Part shown: positions 23,505-31,935 of the stretch, in pieces
Numbering within the stretch: position 1 is the first letter of the stretch
Layout: every line of letters starts with the position of its first letter
Assembly: GCA_024400635.1 (NCBI GenBank)
Contig: JAKSMI010000002.1
Span: 246,305-310,304 of the forward strand
Direction: 5' to 3'
Source: Bacteroidales bacterium
GTDB lineage: Bacteria; Bacteroidota; Bacteroidia; Bacteroidales; WCHB1-69
Length of the DNA stretch: 64,000 nt
The notes under the pieces: model-generated
Seen by the model: only the letters and a program-made list of their open reading frames with translations
Database searches by the model: none
What the model was told of the DNA's origin: nothing
Position numbers and translations under genes: made by a program

Positions 23505-26108
23505 ATGAGAAATGTTATCATCTTCGTTTTTGCATTGTTGTTGTTTTTACCATGCCTGTCGGCTCAGATTGTGGATGATTTTTCCGATGGGAATTTGAAC
23601 CAAAATCTGGAATGGATTGGCGATACTGCTGATTTTACAATCAATCCTGATGGACAATTACTGCTTAATGCTTCACAATCAGGAGTTTCTGCTATTGCTG
23701 TTCGTGTGGATTCAATAGATATTTGGAATGTTGAAGTGGAATGGTACTTAAAAATCAAGGAAAATTTTGCTCCTTCCAATAATAATTATGGTCGTTTTTA
23801 TTTGCTATCCAATTCTGAAAACTTAAAATCCGATACCATTACTGCTTTTTATTTGCAGTTTGGAGAAAATCTCAGCGAGGATGCCATAGAATTGTTTTAT
23901 ACAGAACGAGGTCTTACGGTTTCGGTACTCCGTGGCACGAATGGCATGATAGCCAATCCCTTTGAGTTGGGTGTAAAAGTGGAGAAGTCTGCGGATGGAG
24001 AATGGAGTTTGCTGGTCGATGAATTGAATATAGGTTGGTATCGTCCTCAAGCAGAAGGAACTAGTGTGCAGCAATTTGATGTCGTCGCAGCTGGTTTGTT
24101 GTGCAAATATACCTCTTCCAATGCCAATAAATTTGCTTTCGATGATTTTTATATAGGTTCTCCTATTATTGATTCTATTAAACCCTATGCTAAAACTTGC
24201 TACGGAAGCGATGATTTGATGACGGTGGCTTTGACTTTTTCTGAAATGGTTAATGAGTCGGCGTTGGAATCGTCACATTATTTCGTTCCAGATTTGCAGT
24301 TATATCCATTGGCTTGTGAATATTTGTTTCCAGATTATCGGCGCGTAATGCTTTATTTTCCTGTTTCTTTTAGCGAAGACCGTATTTATAATTTGCAAAT
24401 TTCCAATATTCAAGATCTTGCACAAAACATCATGGAGGATACGGTACTTCATTTTTCTTTTCATAAAATGAAGAGGAATGATATCATTTTTACAGAAATC
24501 ATGGCTGATCCGCAACCTTCGGTCGGATTACCATCAGTAGAATATCTTGAGTTGTATAACACTGTCAATCAGGATTTTGAATTTTCAATGTGGAAAATAA
24601 AAATTGGCACCTCCTTTAAAAGTTTGCCAAATATGCTGTTCCCGAAGAATGGTTTTGTTGTTATTGCTGCGGACGAAAACGTGTTTTTAATGAAGCCTTA
24701 TTGCGAAGCAGTGTATGGTATACCATCATTAAGTATTAGTGATGGTGGACAAGAATTGATTTTATATAATCAGTATGATGAAATTATGCATATTGTACGT
24801 TTTAGTGATAGTTGGCATAGAAACAGTATAAAAAGAGAAGGTGGATGGTCGTTGGAGATGAAGGATGTGCTCAATCCATGTGCCGGAGAAGACAACTGGG
24901 ATTCTTCCGTTGATGTTTTGGGTGGAACGCCTGGAAGATTGAATTCTATTTCCGCTGATAATCCTGATACTGAAGCGCCTAAGATACTGAGTGTTACCAT
25001 AATAGATTCTTTTAATATTAGAATTAATTTTTCCGAGGAAATTAATTTGAAGGATTATCGCCCAAATTTTATTATTGACCATAATATGAATATTGTCAGT
25101 TGTGCATTAGTTCAACCCTATAATAATGCGGTTGATTTGCGCTTGGGTTCAGCGTTACGTGCGGGTGTTGTTTATCGCTTGGAAATTGCTGACAGCATTT
25201 GCGATTGTACAGGAAGACAGGCTCCCTTGGGAGAAGGAATATTTTTTGGACTTGATGACGCTCCATCTTATAATGATTTGGTTATCAATGAAATATTATT
25301 TGATCCGCCCGACGGTGATGATGCTGATTTTGTTGAGATTTATAATCGTTCTTCTAAAATTATTGATTTAAAGAAAGTTAAGATAGGCAGTGGTAGTGGG
25401 CCGTTGCCGGACAAGGCGGTAGCAGTTTTTTCGAGGGGCTACCAGTTGTTTCCGGGGACGATGGCGGCGGCATGCAAAAATGTAAAATTGACGTCAGAAC
25501 ATTATTTGCCGCCGCCAGGCAGTGTGCTTTTGCCTTGTGATTCCTTGCCCCCGTTCGCCAATAGCCAGGGCGTGACGCATCTCACGGATCTGTCGCTGCA
25601 GTGTATTGATAGGTTTTCCTACGATGAAAAGATGCATTATCCGATGCTTTCCAGTGTTGATGGTGTTTCTTTGGAACGTGTGCATTATGATGGTGAGACG
25701 CAAAATGTCAATAATTGGAAATCGGCGGCGGCAAGTGTGAACTTTGCCACACCAGGATATCGGAATTCTCAGTTTGCCGATGGTTTATCTGCGAAGGATA
25801 TGTTGGAAATTGTACCAGAAGTTTTTTCTCCAGACAATGATGGTTTTGAAGATTTTGCGGAGGTGTTGTTACATTTTGAAGAATTGGAAAATAGGGTTAC
25901 GGTTGAAATATTTGATTTGAATTCATTGTTAATCAAAACGATAAGTAATAATGAAATGGTGGGTGCTGAAGCAAGATTTCTTTGGGATGGCACGGATGAC
26001 AATGGTCGTGGTGTGCCTCCGGGAATGTATGTTATCAAGATAAGTTATTGGAATTTGTCAGGTAGAAAAAGGACGAGTAGGAAAGTGGTGAGTGTGTGGG
26101 GTAAATAA
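23505..26108 (+). CDS. Secreted protein with two lamin-tail domains and FlgD-like C-terminal domain
   Basis: The product (867 aa from the ATG at 23505; a GTG lies directly before it) has a signal peptide ending LSAQ near residue 21. Residues about 25-230 look like a beta-sandwich (VDDFSDGNLNQNLEW start). A lamin-tail domain starts near 325 (IFTEIMADPQPSVGLP ... EYLELYN) and a second near 591 (LVINEILFDPPDGDDADFVEIYN). An Ig-like segment lies between them (APKILSVTIIDSFNIRINFSEEI). Residues from about 767 to the end (PEVFSPDNDGFEDFAEV ... GTDDNGRGVPPGMYVIKI) match the FlgD-like/gliding-associated C-terminal fold found in T9SS cargo. Lamin-tail proteins of this phylum are secreted; some are fused to nucleases, but no catalytic domain is visible here. 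The gene stands alone. Confidence 0.75.
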   Translation: MRNVIIFVFALLLFLPCLSAQIVDDFSDGNLNQNLEWIGDTADFTINPDGQLLLNASQSGVSAIAVRVDSIDIWNVEVEWYLKIKENFAPSNNNYGRFYLLSNSENLKSDTITAFYLQFGENLSEDAIELFYTERGLTVSVLRGTNGMIANPFELGVKVEKSADGEWSLLVDELNIGWYRPQAEGTSVQQFDVVAAGLLCKYTSSNANKFAFDDFYIGSPIIDSIKPYAKTCYGSDDLMTVALTFSEMVNESALESSHYFVPDLQLYPLACEYLFPDYRRVMLYFPVSFSEDRIYNLQISNIQDLAQNIMEDTVLHFSFHKMKRNDIIFTEIMADPQPSVGLPSVEYLELYNTVNQDFEFSMWKIKIGTSFKSLPNMLFPKNGFVVIAADENVFLMKPYCEAVYGIPSLSISDGGQELILYNQYDEIMHIVRFSDSWHRNSIKREGGWSLEMKDVLNPCAGEDNWDSSVDVLGGTPGRLNSISADNPDTEAPKILSVTIIDSFNIRINFSEEINLKDYRPNFIIDHNMNIVSCALVQPYNNAVDLRLGSALRAGVVYRLEIADSICDCTGRQAPLGEGIFFGLDDAPSYNDLVINEILFDPPDGDDADFVEIYNRSSKIIDLKKVKIGSGSGPLPDKAVAVFSRGYQLFPGTMAAACKNVKLTSEHYLPPPGSVLLPCDSLPPFANSQGVTHLTDLSLQCIDRFSYDEKMHYPMLSSVDGVSLERVHYDGETQNVNNWKSAAASVNFATPGYRNSQFADGLSAKDMLEIVPEVFSPDNDGFEDFAEVLLHFEELENRVTVEIFDLNSLLIKTISNNEMVGAEARFLWDGTDDNGRGVPPGMYVIKISYWNLSGRKRTSRKVVSVWGK

Positions 26109-26170
26109 AAATTGTTGATAACTTTTTGTATAATTACAAAATAAATACAAATAATATTACTAAAAATTAT

Positions 26171-26178
26171 TATTTTTG
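26171..26178 (+). promoter_or_regulatory. Candidate -7 element TATTTTTG for dprA
   Basis: It matches TAnnTTTG, 137 bases before the dprA start. No -33 TTG at the usual distance was seen. Confidence 0.45.
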
Positions 26179-26183
26179 CAGCG

Positions 26184-26277
26184 TGTAATGGTTGGTAACC
26201 GGCTTCTCACCTTTGTACATTACATTCATCACGTCTTTACTTATTTTATTAGCAATATTATCTACATCCGGTTACCA
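26184..26277 (+). promoter_or_regulatory. Structured dprA leader with competing inverted repeats
   Basis: The perfect arms tggtaaccgg (26193-26202) and ccggttacca (26268-26277) enclose 65 bases. A second pair, tgtaatg (26184-26190) and cattaca (26219-26225), overlaps it so that the two hairpins would form in nested or alternative ways. It could be a regulatory leader, a protein-binding site or a small RNA; nothing identifies it. Confidence 0.4.
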
Positions 26278-26314
26278 TTTTAAATTCTATACTAAAAATT
26301 ATACGAGATAGTAC

Positions 26315-27421
26315 ATGAATGATAAGGAAACATTTTACAGATTGGCATTGATACATATGGAACACTATGGAAATGGTGTGATAAAGAAGTTAATACGTAT
26401 GTTTGGAAGTGCCACAGCATTGTTTGAGCAAAAGGGGAAAGTGGCAGCGAAGTTGTACGAGTATAGGGCGAGTCTTCAGTTGCCGCACCTTACCGATTCG
26501 ATAAGACGCTTTGTGGAAGGAGAGTTGGAATATGCGCGCAAAAACGATATTGGCATTTGTTTTTTTGATGATTTGGATTACCCGACCCGTTTGTTGTCTT
26601 GCAACGATGCTCCGTATTATTTTTATTATAAAGGTTGTCATTGTTTCAATGGCCGAAGGCATGTGGCGATTGTAGGCACACGAAACGCCACGAATTACGG
26701 AAAGGATGTCGTCAAGAAGTTGGTGGGAGAGATGGCGGCTTCGCAGGTAAGCATTATCAGTGGTCTGGCGCGGGGTATTGACACTATGGCGCACGAGGAG
26801 GCCCTTGCCCACGGACTGACGACCATCGCGGTGCTGGGTTGTGGTCTCAAAACCATTTATCCTGCTGAAAACAAGAAGTTGGCACATAAAATTATCGAGA
26901 GTGGAGGCAGTCTGATTTCAGAGTATTTTTTTGATGCCATGCCTGATCGCATCAATTTTCCCAAGCGCAATCGCATCATTGCAGGATTGTCGGATGCCGT
27001 GGTGGTGGCAGAGTCACAAGAGAAGGGCGGAAGCATTATTACCGCCGAGATTGCCCACTCTTATAATCGTGATGTCTTTGCTGTCCCTGGCAATATCTTT
27101 CAGAAATCGCAGAATGGTTGCCATGAGCTTATCCGGAACAATATGGCAGCACTGGTTCATTCGGGAAAGAACATCATTCAGATGATGGGGTGGGATCAGG
27201 AAAAGAAAAAGAGCATTCAAAAATCGTTGTTTCTCGATGTTAGTCCAGAGGAAAAGCCGGTGATGGATATTATTCACCAATATAGAGAAGCCGGTGTTGA
27301 TTTGATTTCGGAATTGCTGCCGGAATTGGCACCTTCGAAAATTGCCGCACTATTGCTTTCGCTCGAACTGAAGGGGGTAATAGAATGTAAACCCGGGAAG
27401 GTTTACACCACGATTTATTAG
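26315..27421 (+). CDS. dprA: DNA-processing protein DprA
   Basis: DprA binds incoming single-stranded DNA and loads RecA during transformation. The product is 368 aa. The Rossmann-like core shows VGTRNATNYGK, IISGLARGID, TTIAVLGCGLKTIYPAENKKLA, FPKRNRIIAGLSDAVVVAES, GGSIITAEIA and FAVPGNI, all diagnostic. Residues about 300-368 form the winged-helix domain often found at the C-terminus (SKIAALLLSLELKGVIECKPG). It has its own leader with inverted repeats and is followed by a separate promoter. Confidence 0.96.
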   Translation: MNDKETFYRLALIHMEHYGNGVIKKLIRMFGSATALFEQKGKVAAKLYEYRASLQLPHLTDSIRRFVEGELEYARKNDIGICFFDDLDYPTRLLSCNDAPYYFYYKGCHCFNGRRHVAIVGTRNATNYGKDVVKKLVGEMAASQVSIISGLARGIDTMAHEEALAHGLTTIAVLGCGLKTIYPAENKKLAHKIIESGGSLISEYFFDAMPDRINFPKRNRIIAGLSDAVVVAESQEKGGSIITAEIAHSYNRDVFAVPGNIFQKSQNGCHELIRNNMAALVHSGKNIIQMMGWDQEKKKSIQKSLFLDVSPEEKPVMDIIHQYREAGVDLISELLPELAPSKIAALLLSLELKGVIECKPGKVYTTIY

Positions 27422-27480
27422 TCTCAATTTCCTTTTTTTAATTGATTATTATTATGTGTAAATCGTTTACATTTTTTTTG

Positions 27481-27488
27481 TATCTTTG
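27481..27488 (+). promoter_or_regulatory. -7 element TATCTTTG for the TPR-ribH-fmt-trmH run
   Basis: It matches TAnnTTTG and lies 28 bases before the ATG at 27516. It excludes an upstream TTG start at 27486. No clear -33. Confidence 0.55.
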
Positions 27489-27515
27489 CAGACTGAATTT
27501 TTAAAAGATAAGAAT

Positions 27516-28217
27516 ATGGCAAATAATGAACAATTAGGTGCAAAGAAGTCCGAAAATACACAGCAAGAAGAAAATTTCGGTGCACGCTTTATCAATTTCT
27601 TCGCCAAGAACCAAAATGTAATTTTTGGTGTAGTAATTGCTATTTTGGTAGTTGCTGCTGGTATCATAGCTTTCAATAAATTTTATTTGACGCCGAAAAA
27701 CGAAAAGGCATCAGCAGCTATGATTGCTCCCATCAACTATTATCTTGCTGGGGATAGCGTTTCATTGAACTACGCTTTGGAAGGTGATGACGAAAATGAT
27801 GGTTTCCTGACTATCATTTCTGATTATAAAATCACAAAAACTGCCAATACTGCCAAATATTATGCAGGTTTGACCTACTTAAAATTGAATGATAAGGAAG
27901 AAGCCTTGAATTATCTTCTGAAATTTAAAAAGAAAGAAGACGTTCTTTGGTATGCTTGCCAGGCATTGATTGCTGATATTTATGATGAACAAGGCGACGA
28001 AGCCAATGCTATCAACTATTATAAGAAATCAGTAAAAAATGATGATCCTTATTTCACCCCCATCAACCTTTTCAAATTGGGTCAGATGTATGAAAGACAG
28101 GAAAACTGGAAGGAAGCCAACAACGCCTACCAGCGTATCGAAAGCGAATATTTCGATCAATATCAGAGCATGGGCATTGCCAAATTTGCTGAAAATGTAA
28201 AGAGCAAACTTCAGTAA
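27516..28217 (+). CDS. Membrane-anchored TPR protein (YfgM-like)
   Basis: From the ATG at 27516 (MANNEQLG) the product is 233 aa. After a polar N-terminus of about 35 residues comes one membrane segment (VIFGVVIAILVVAAGIIAF). The rest is helical with TPR-like repeats (AKYYAGLTYLKLNDKEEALNYL; ACQALIADIYDEQGDEANAINYYKKS; LFKLGQMYERQENWKEANNAYQRI). The layout is that of YfgM-type proteins that assist secreted-protein folding near the translocon, but the specific role is inferred from architecture only. One base separates it from ribH, so the two are co-transcribed. Confidence 0.75.
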   Translation: MANNEQLGAKKSENTQQEENFGARFINFFAKNQNVIFGVVIAILVVAAGIIAFNKFYLTPKNEKASAAMIAPINYYLAGDSVSLNYALEGDDENDGFLTIISDYKITKTANTAKYYAGLTYLKLNDKEEALNYLLKFKKKEDVLWYACQALIADIYDEQGDEANAINYYKKSVKNDDPYFTPINLFKLGQMYERQENWKEANNAYQRIESEYFDQYQSMGIAKFAENVKSKLQ

Positions 28218-28218
28218 G

Positions 28219-28719
28219 ATGACCGACAAGAAGAAAAATCTTTCTGAAATTTCATTCACTCCACATAAGCAATTCTCACCCCAACAGGTGAGAATTGGTG
28301 TTGTAGTGAGTCAGTGGAACAATGCCATTACCGATAATCTTCGTGATGGAGCTGTCAATACGCTCCTCGAATATGGCATTCCAAAAAACAATATTCAAAT
28401 TTGTTCTGTTCCCGGCAGTTTTGAGTTGCCGTCGGCAACCGTGATGATGCTTGAAGCCGATGATAAAATGGATGCAGTCATTTGTCTCGGTTGCATTATC
28501 CAAGGCGAGACTCGCCATTTTGAGTTCATTGCGCAAGCTGTTGCCGATGGTATCATGAAAGCCGCCATCGATTATGCTACGCCAGTTATATTTGGTGTGC
28601 TGACCTGCAACGATATGCAGCAGGCTATCGACCGGTCGGGTGGTAAACACGGTAACAAAGGCGTTGAAGCAGCTGTCAGTTGCCTTCAAATGATTGATTT
28701 CCAAAGATCGATATGCTAA
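28219..28719 (+). CDS. ribH: 6,7-dimethyl-8-ribityllumazine synthase
   Basis: The enzyme condenses the ribityl-aminopyrimidine with dihydroxybutanone phosphate in the penultimate step of riboflavin synthesis. The product is 166 aa. Typical segments are IGVVVSQWN, the substrate-binding VPGSFELP, LGCIIQGETRHFEFI with catalytic His100, and PVIFGVLTCND. The gene overlaps fmt by 7 bases and follows the TPR gene by one. Confidence 0.95.
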   Translation: MTDKKKNLSEISFTPHKQFSPQQVRIGVVVSQWNNAITDNLRDGAVNTLLEYGIPKNNIQICSVPGSFELPSATVMMLEADDKMDAVICLGCIIQGETRHFEFIAQAVADGIMKAAIDYATPVIFGVLTCNDMQQAIDRSGGKHGNKGVEAAVSCLQMIDFQRSIC

Positions 28720-29669
28720 ATGTAATTTTCATGGGGACACCAGAGTTCGCCTGTGCGGGTCTGGAAGCCATCCTTGCCTCTGATTTTGCACGGGTGAAGG
28801 CTGTCGTTACGGTTCCTGATAAGCCCGCTGGTCGCGGCCAGCAGTTGCACTTTTCCGATGTGAAAGTTTGTGCATTGAAACATCAACTTCCCATTCTGCA
28901 ACCCGAAAAACTCAAGGATGAAACATTCATTGAGCAATTGAAACAATATGATGCGGACGTGTTCGTAGTGGTGGCTTTCCGCATTTTGCCAGAAGAAGTT
29001 TATTCTTTGCCGCGTAAAGGAGCTTTCAATTTGCACGCTTCCTTGTTGCCAAATTATCGTGGTGCGGCCCCCATCCAACGTGCCGTGATGAATGGGGAAA
29101 CGATGACGGGAGTTACTACGTTCTTCCTTAATCCTCAAGTGGATTGCGGTGATATTATTGACCAGGTTGAAGTTCCCATTGGCGAAAACGAAACCACAGG
29201 AGAACTCTATGACCATTTGATGGTTGTTGGTGCCGATTTGATTATTAAAACACTGAAAGCCATCGATGAAGGAACCGTATCTTGCCAAAAACAGATTCCC
29301 AATAATCAGGAAATTAAACCTGCTCCGAAAATTCTGAAGGATGATATGCTGATTGATTGGAATCGTCCAGCTAAAAATATCTTTAATCAAATTCGTGGGC
29401 TTTCTCCTTATCCAGGCTCTTTTGCTCGCATCGCTAGTAAGGAAGGTAAAACTTTTGTGGTGAAATGCTATCAGGCATCCTTAACTGACGAGAGGTCAAA
29501 AAATATCCCAGGAACTTTGCAAATTGTTGATAATCAACATATATATGTGTCTGCTGCGGATGTTTTAATTGAATTGCAAACCATTCAGTTTGAGGGAAAG
29601 AAGAGAATGCAAGCTGGCGAATTTCTGCGTGGATGGCATAGCGATAATTTCGATTTGATACTTTTCTAA
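28713..29669 (+). CDS. fmt: Methionyl-tRNA formyltransferase
   Basis: The enzyme formylates initiator Met-tRNA using 10-formyl-THF. The product is 318 aa. The N-terminal formyltransferase fold carries MGTPEFA, FNLHASLLPNYRGAAP with Asn106 and His108, and Asp144 in PQVDCGDI, the expected catalytic triad. A C-terminal OB-like domain starts near 205 (DWNRPAKNIFNQIRGLSPYPG). It overlaps ribH and is followed after 10 bases by the methyltransferase gene. Confidence 0.96.
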   Translation: MLNVIFMGTPEFACAGLEAILASDFARVKAVVTVPDKPAGRGQQLHFSDVKVCALKHQLPILQPEKLKDETFIEQLKQYDADVFVVVAFRILPEEVYSLPRKGAFNLHASLLPNYRGAAPIQRAVMNGETMTGVTTFFLNPQVDCGDIIDQVEVPIGENETTGELYDHLMVVGADLIIKTLKAIDEGTVSCQKQIPNNQEIKPAPKILKDDMLIDWNRPAKNIFNQIRGLSPYPGSFARIASKEGKTFVVKCYQASLTDERSKNIPGTLQIVDNQHIYVSAADVLIELQTIQFEGKKRMQAGEFLRGWHSDNFDLILF

Positions 29670-29679
29670 ATCTTGAGTT

Positions 29680-30441
29680 ATGGCTGAAAAAGAAGCTCCT
29701 AAAAAGTTGTTCACTTTTGATGATTCGCAAATTCGACGTCAGGTCTGTGACTATTTGAAAACCTTTTTGACAGATGAACGCATTGTCAGAATTGAAGAAG
29801 TTCTTGCGCAGCGCACAAGACATTTTACAGTAGTGTTGGAGGATCTTTTCCAGACGCAGAATATCAGTGCTGTGATGCGCAGTTGCGAGTGCTACGGCAT
29901 TCAAGATGTATATGTGGTGGAAGGCAAATACGATTTTCAGATACATGAAGCCATTTCAATGGGGTCAAACAAGTGGTTGACTTTGCATAATTATAAGCAG
30001 CAGGAGCATAATATGATGCGGTGCATTAAGGATTTGAAAGCAAAAGGATTCAAAACCGTTGCCACTTTGCCATCTGAGAGAAGTTGTTTTTTGGAAGATT
30101 TGGACATCAGTCAACCGATGGCTTTCCTTTTTGGAACAGAACTTACGGGTTTGTCACAGGAGGCCATTGACTGTGCCGACATCCACGTAAAAATTCCAAT
30201 GTATGGTTTTACTGAAAGTTTCAATATTTCGAATTCTGTGGCAATTACGTTGTCACAATTGGTGGAGAAACTGAAAAAATCTGATGTTCCTTGGCAACTC
30301 AGTGAAGAGGAAAGCGAAAATCTTCGCTTGGAATGGTTGCAGAAATCATTGAAAACGCCGTATCTTATTGTAAAGGATTTTCTGGAAAAATCTCAGCAAA
30401 ACTGCCTTCTGTCTCTTGCAGACGAAGACAATGAAGAGTAA
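29680..30441 (+). CDS. TrmH-type SPOUT RNA 2'-O-methyltransferase
   Basis: The 253-residue product is a SpoU/TrmH-family enzyme. The SPOUT motifs are visible: NISAVMRSCECYG (motif 1 with Asn and Arg), FLFGTELTGLSQEA (motif 2) and IPMYGFTESFNISNSVA (motif 3). The flanking N-terminal RTRHFTVVLEDL and the C-terminal extension resemble TrmH, which makes Gm18 in tRNA, more than the rRNA-specific RlmB. The substrate is still an inference. The last 77 bases lie antisense to the 3' end of queD. Confidence 0.85.
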   Translation: MAEKEAPKKLFTFDDSQIRRQVCDYLKTFLTDERIVRIEEVLAQRTRHFTVVLEDLFQTQNISAVMRSCECYGIQDVYVVEGKYDFQIHEAISMGSNKWLTLHNYKQQEHNMMRCIKDLKAKGFKTVATLPSERSCFLEDLDISQPMAFLFGTELTGLSQEAIDCADIHVKIPMYGFTESFNISNSVAITLSQLVEKLKKSDVPWQLSEEESENLRLEWLQKSLKTPYLIVKDFLEKSQQNCLLSLADEDNEE

Positions 30442-30817
30442 CTCCTTGGGGTAAATTGGGAATAATCAAGTTCGAAAAATGGGCCAATAGATTTTCTGTT
30501 GTTGGCCGAAAATCAACTTCAAAAACTTTCAATTGTTGCTTTTTCAAAACTTCAATCAAGGCGAAATCAGTATTGGTATTCAATAATACTGAATGATCAA
30601 TTTTTTCTATAATTGACAGATTGATTATTTTTTTTAGATCTTTGAAATCAATAATCATCCCCTCGTCAGCGCTACCGGTTTCTTGTTTTGGTTCACCACT
30701 GACGCAGACATCCAATTTGTAGGAATGGCCGTGCAAATTCTTGCATAATCCGTTGTAATTTGGCAATAAATGAGCCATTTCAAAACTAAAACGCTTTGTT
30801 AAAGTAAGTAATGCCAT
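30365..30817 (-). CDS. queD: 6-carboxytetrahydropterin synthase QueD
   Basis: The 150-residue product belongs to the PTPS/QueD family. Zinc ligands His16, His29 and His31 are present, with Cys25 placed as CxxxHGH. That Cys is the QueD/PTPS catalytic residue; in folate-type PTPS-III it is replaced by Glu, so a queuosine role is favoured although the gene sits in a run with folP. IDHSVLLN and ETEGS supply the other expected acid and His positions. The gene lies 2 bases after the endonuclease gene and overlaps the opposing methyltransferase gene by 77 bases at its 3' end. Confidence 0.88.
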   Translation of the reverse strand: MALLTLTKRFSFEMAHLLPNYNGLCKNLHGHSYKLDVCVSGEPKQETGSADEGMIIDFKDLKKIINLSIIEKIDHSVLLNTNTDFALIEVLKKQQLKVFEVDFRPTTENLLAHFSNLIIPNLPQGVTLHCLRLQETEGSFAEIFPENPLQ

Positions 30818-30819
30818 AA

Positions 30820-31914
30820 CTATTGATGTTGGATGATAATTTTCTTGATAATGATATTTTGCTGATTATCAACTAATTTTAGGATATAAACCCCTGAAGG
30901 CAGGTCTTGGACATGACAAGTAATAGAATTTTCATTTGAGAAATCATCATAATTCTGTCTCAGCGCAATCTTGCCGTAGCTGTCATAAATGCAATATTCT
31001 TTTGCGGAAAAATAATTCAATTGAATATGGATTTCTGTATTGGCAGGATTTGGATAAACCGCACAATCATTATTGATAAATTCTTGAATAGCAGAACCAT
31101 AAACAAAGGCATTGATAGAATCGGCACCAAATATTTTACCGACGAGATCTGGGTGGTCGATAAAAGGATTGCGATTATGTTGAATGCCGTAGATGTTATT
31201 GTTACGGTCTATTTCTTTCTGGCTTACGGGGTCGTTTTGATGCCAACGGATAAGCATGTTTAAAGCCCAGGGATCCAAGTTGCCACCATTGAACATAGAG
31301 CCCCCGACTTGCCCAAAATTCTTGTCCATGTATCTTGTACACATATAGAAGTAGGAACGAGCAAGATCGCCTTTGTATTCATCGATGGGCTCAAAAACGT
31401 TGCCCGAGTAGCCTGCTGTGGCACAAGGACCTAACTTAGAACCGTTTTTGCTGGTCCATGAAGGAGAATTCACTTCCCCGAAAGGAAGGTTCCCGCGTTT
31501 GTTGTTGACGAAACCATCGGTCGGATAGATATGGAAAAGGTCACTGTACATTGGATTTTGGTCGTCAAACCAGCTGGCTGGAATCGAGTGTTCCCGATTG
31601 TAGCAATCTCCCTCTTTGGAATAGGAACCGCATTTGTCGTCACCGAAAGTGAATTCGTATGGAGGTGTGCCACCTGGCAGGTCGGAGTAGATATCCCAGA
31701 CTTTGCCATTGGGTTTGGCATCGGTTTGAGGGAAAGCGTTCCACAATCCGCTATAGCCGACGCTATGGAAATTCTGGCTGATGATTTGTGAAAGCGCAAC
31801 TCTCAGGGCACGTCCCTTTTTGCCGTTAGCAGCATTGTAATAGCCAGCAGGTTCTTGCCCCCATAAAATGAGAGCCGAAAATAAAATATACAAAATGAGA
31901 AAATTGCGTTTCAT
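30820..31914 (-). CDS. Secreted endonuclease I with type A T9SS signal
   Basis: The 364-residue product has a signal peptide (ending LILWGQ near residue 20). Residues about 30-270 form an EndA/NucM-type nuclease: YNREHSIPASWF with the catalytic His, DLFHIYPTDGFVNNKRGNLPFG, LDPWALNMLIRWHQNDPVS, and RNPFIDHPD. Such enzymes are His-Me-finger, metal-dependent and non-specific for DNA or RNA. A C-terminal domain of about 75 residues (AVYPNPANTEIHI ... SGVYILKLVD) is a type A T9SS sorting signal, so it is predicted to be exported to the surface or medium. A role in nucleic-acid scavenging or biofilm DNA breakdown is likely. It sits in a run of otherwise biosynthetic genes, which is unexpected. Confidence 0.93.
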   Translation of the reverse strand: MKRNFLILYILFSALILWGQEPAGYYNAANGKKGRALRVALSQIISQNFHSVGYSGLWNAFPQTDAKPNGKVWDIYSDLPGGTPPYEFTFGDDKCGSYSKEGDCYNREHSIPASWFDDQNPMYSDLFHIYPTDGFVNNKRGNLPFGEVNSPSWTSKNGSKLGPCATAGYSGNVFEPIDEYKGDLARSYFYMCTRYMDKNFGQVGGSMFNGGNLDPWALNMLIRWHQNDPVSQKEIDRNNNIYGIQHNRNPFIDHPDLVGKIFGADSINAFVYGSAIQEFINNDCAVYPNPANTEIHIQLNYFSAKEYCIYDSYGKIALRQNYDDFSNENSITCHVQDLPSGVYILKLVDNQQNIIIKKIIIQHQ

Positions 31915-31935
31915 ATCTATTGGTTTAAAATATGG

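Noticed and set aside
26184..26277. A tRNA or known riboswitch in the dprA leader.
   Set aside because: There is no cloverleaf, no TPsiC-like GTTCRA and no CCA-adjacent acceptor stem, and I recognise no riboswitch core.
28716..29390. A 224-codon open frame antisense to fmt.
   Set aside because: It has no start context, no recognisable motif, and lies fully opposite a clear fmt gene; long antisense frames are expected with this codon bias.
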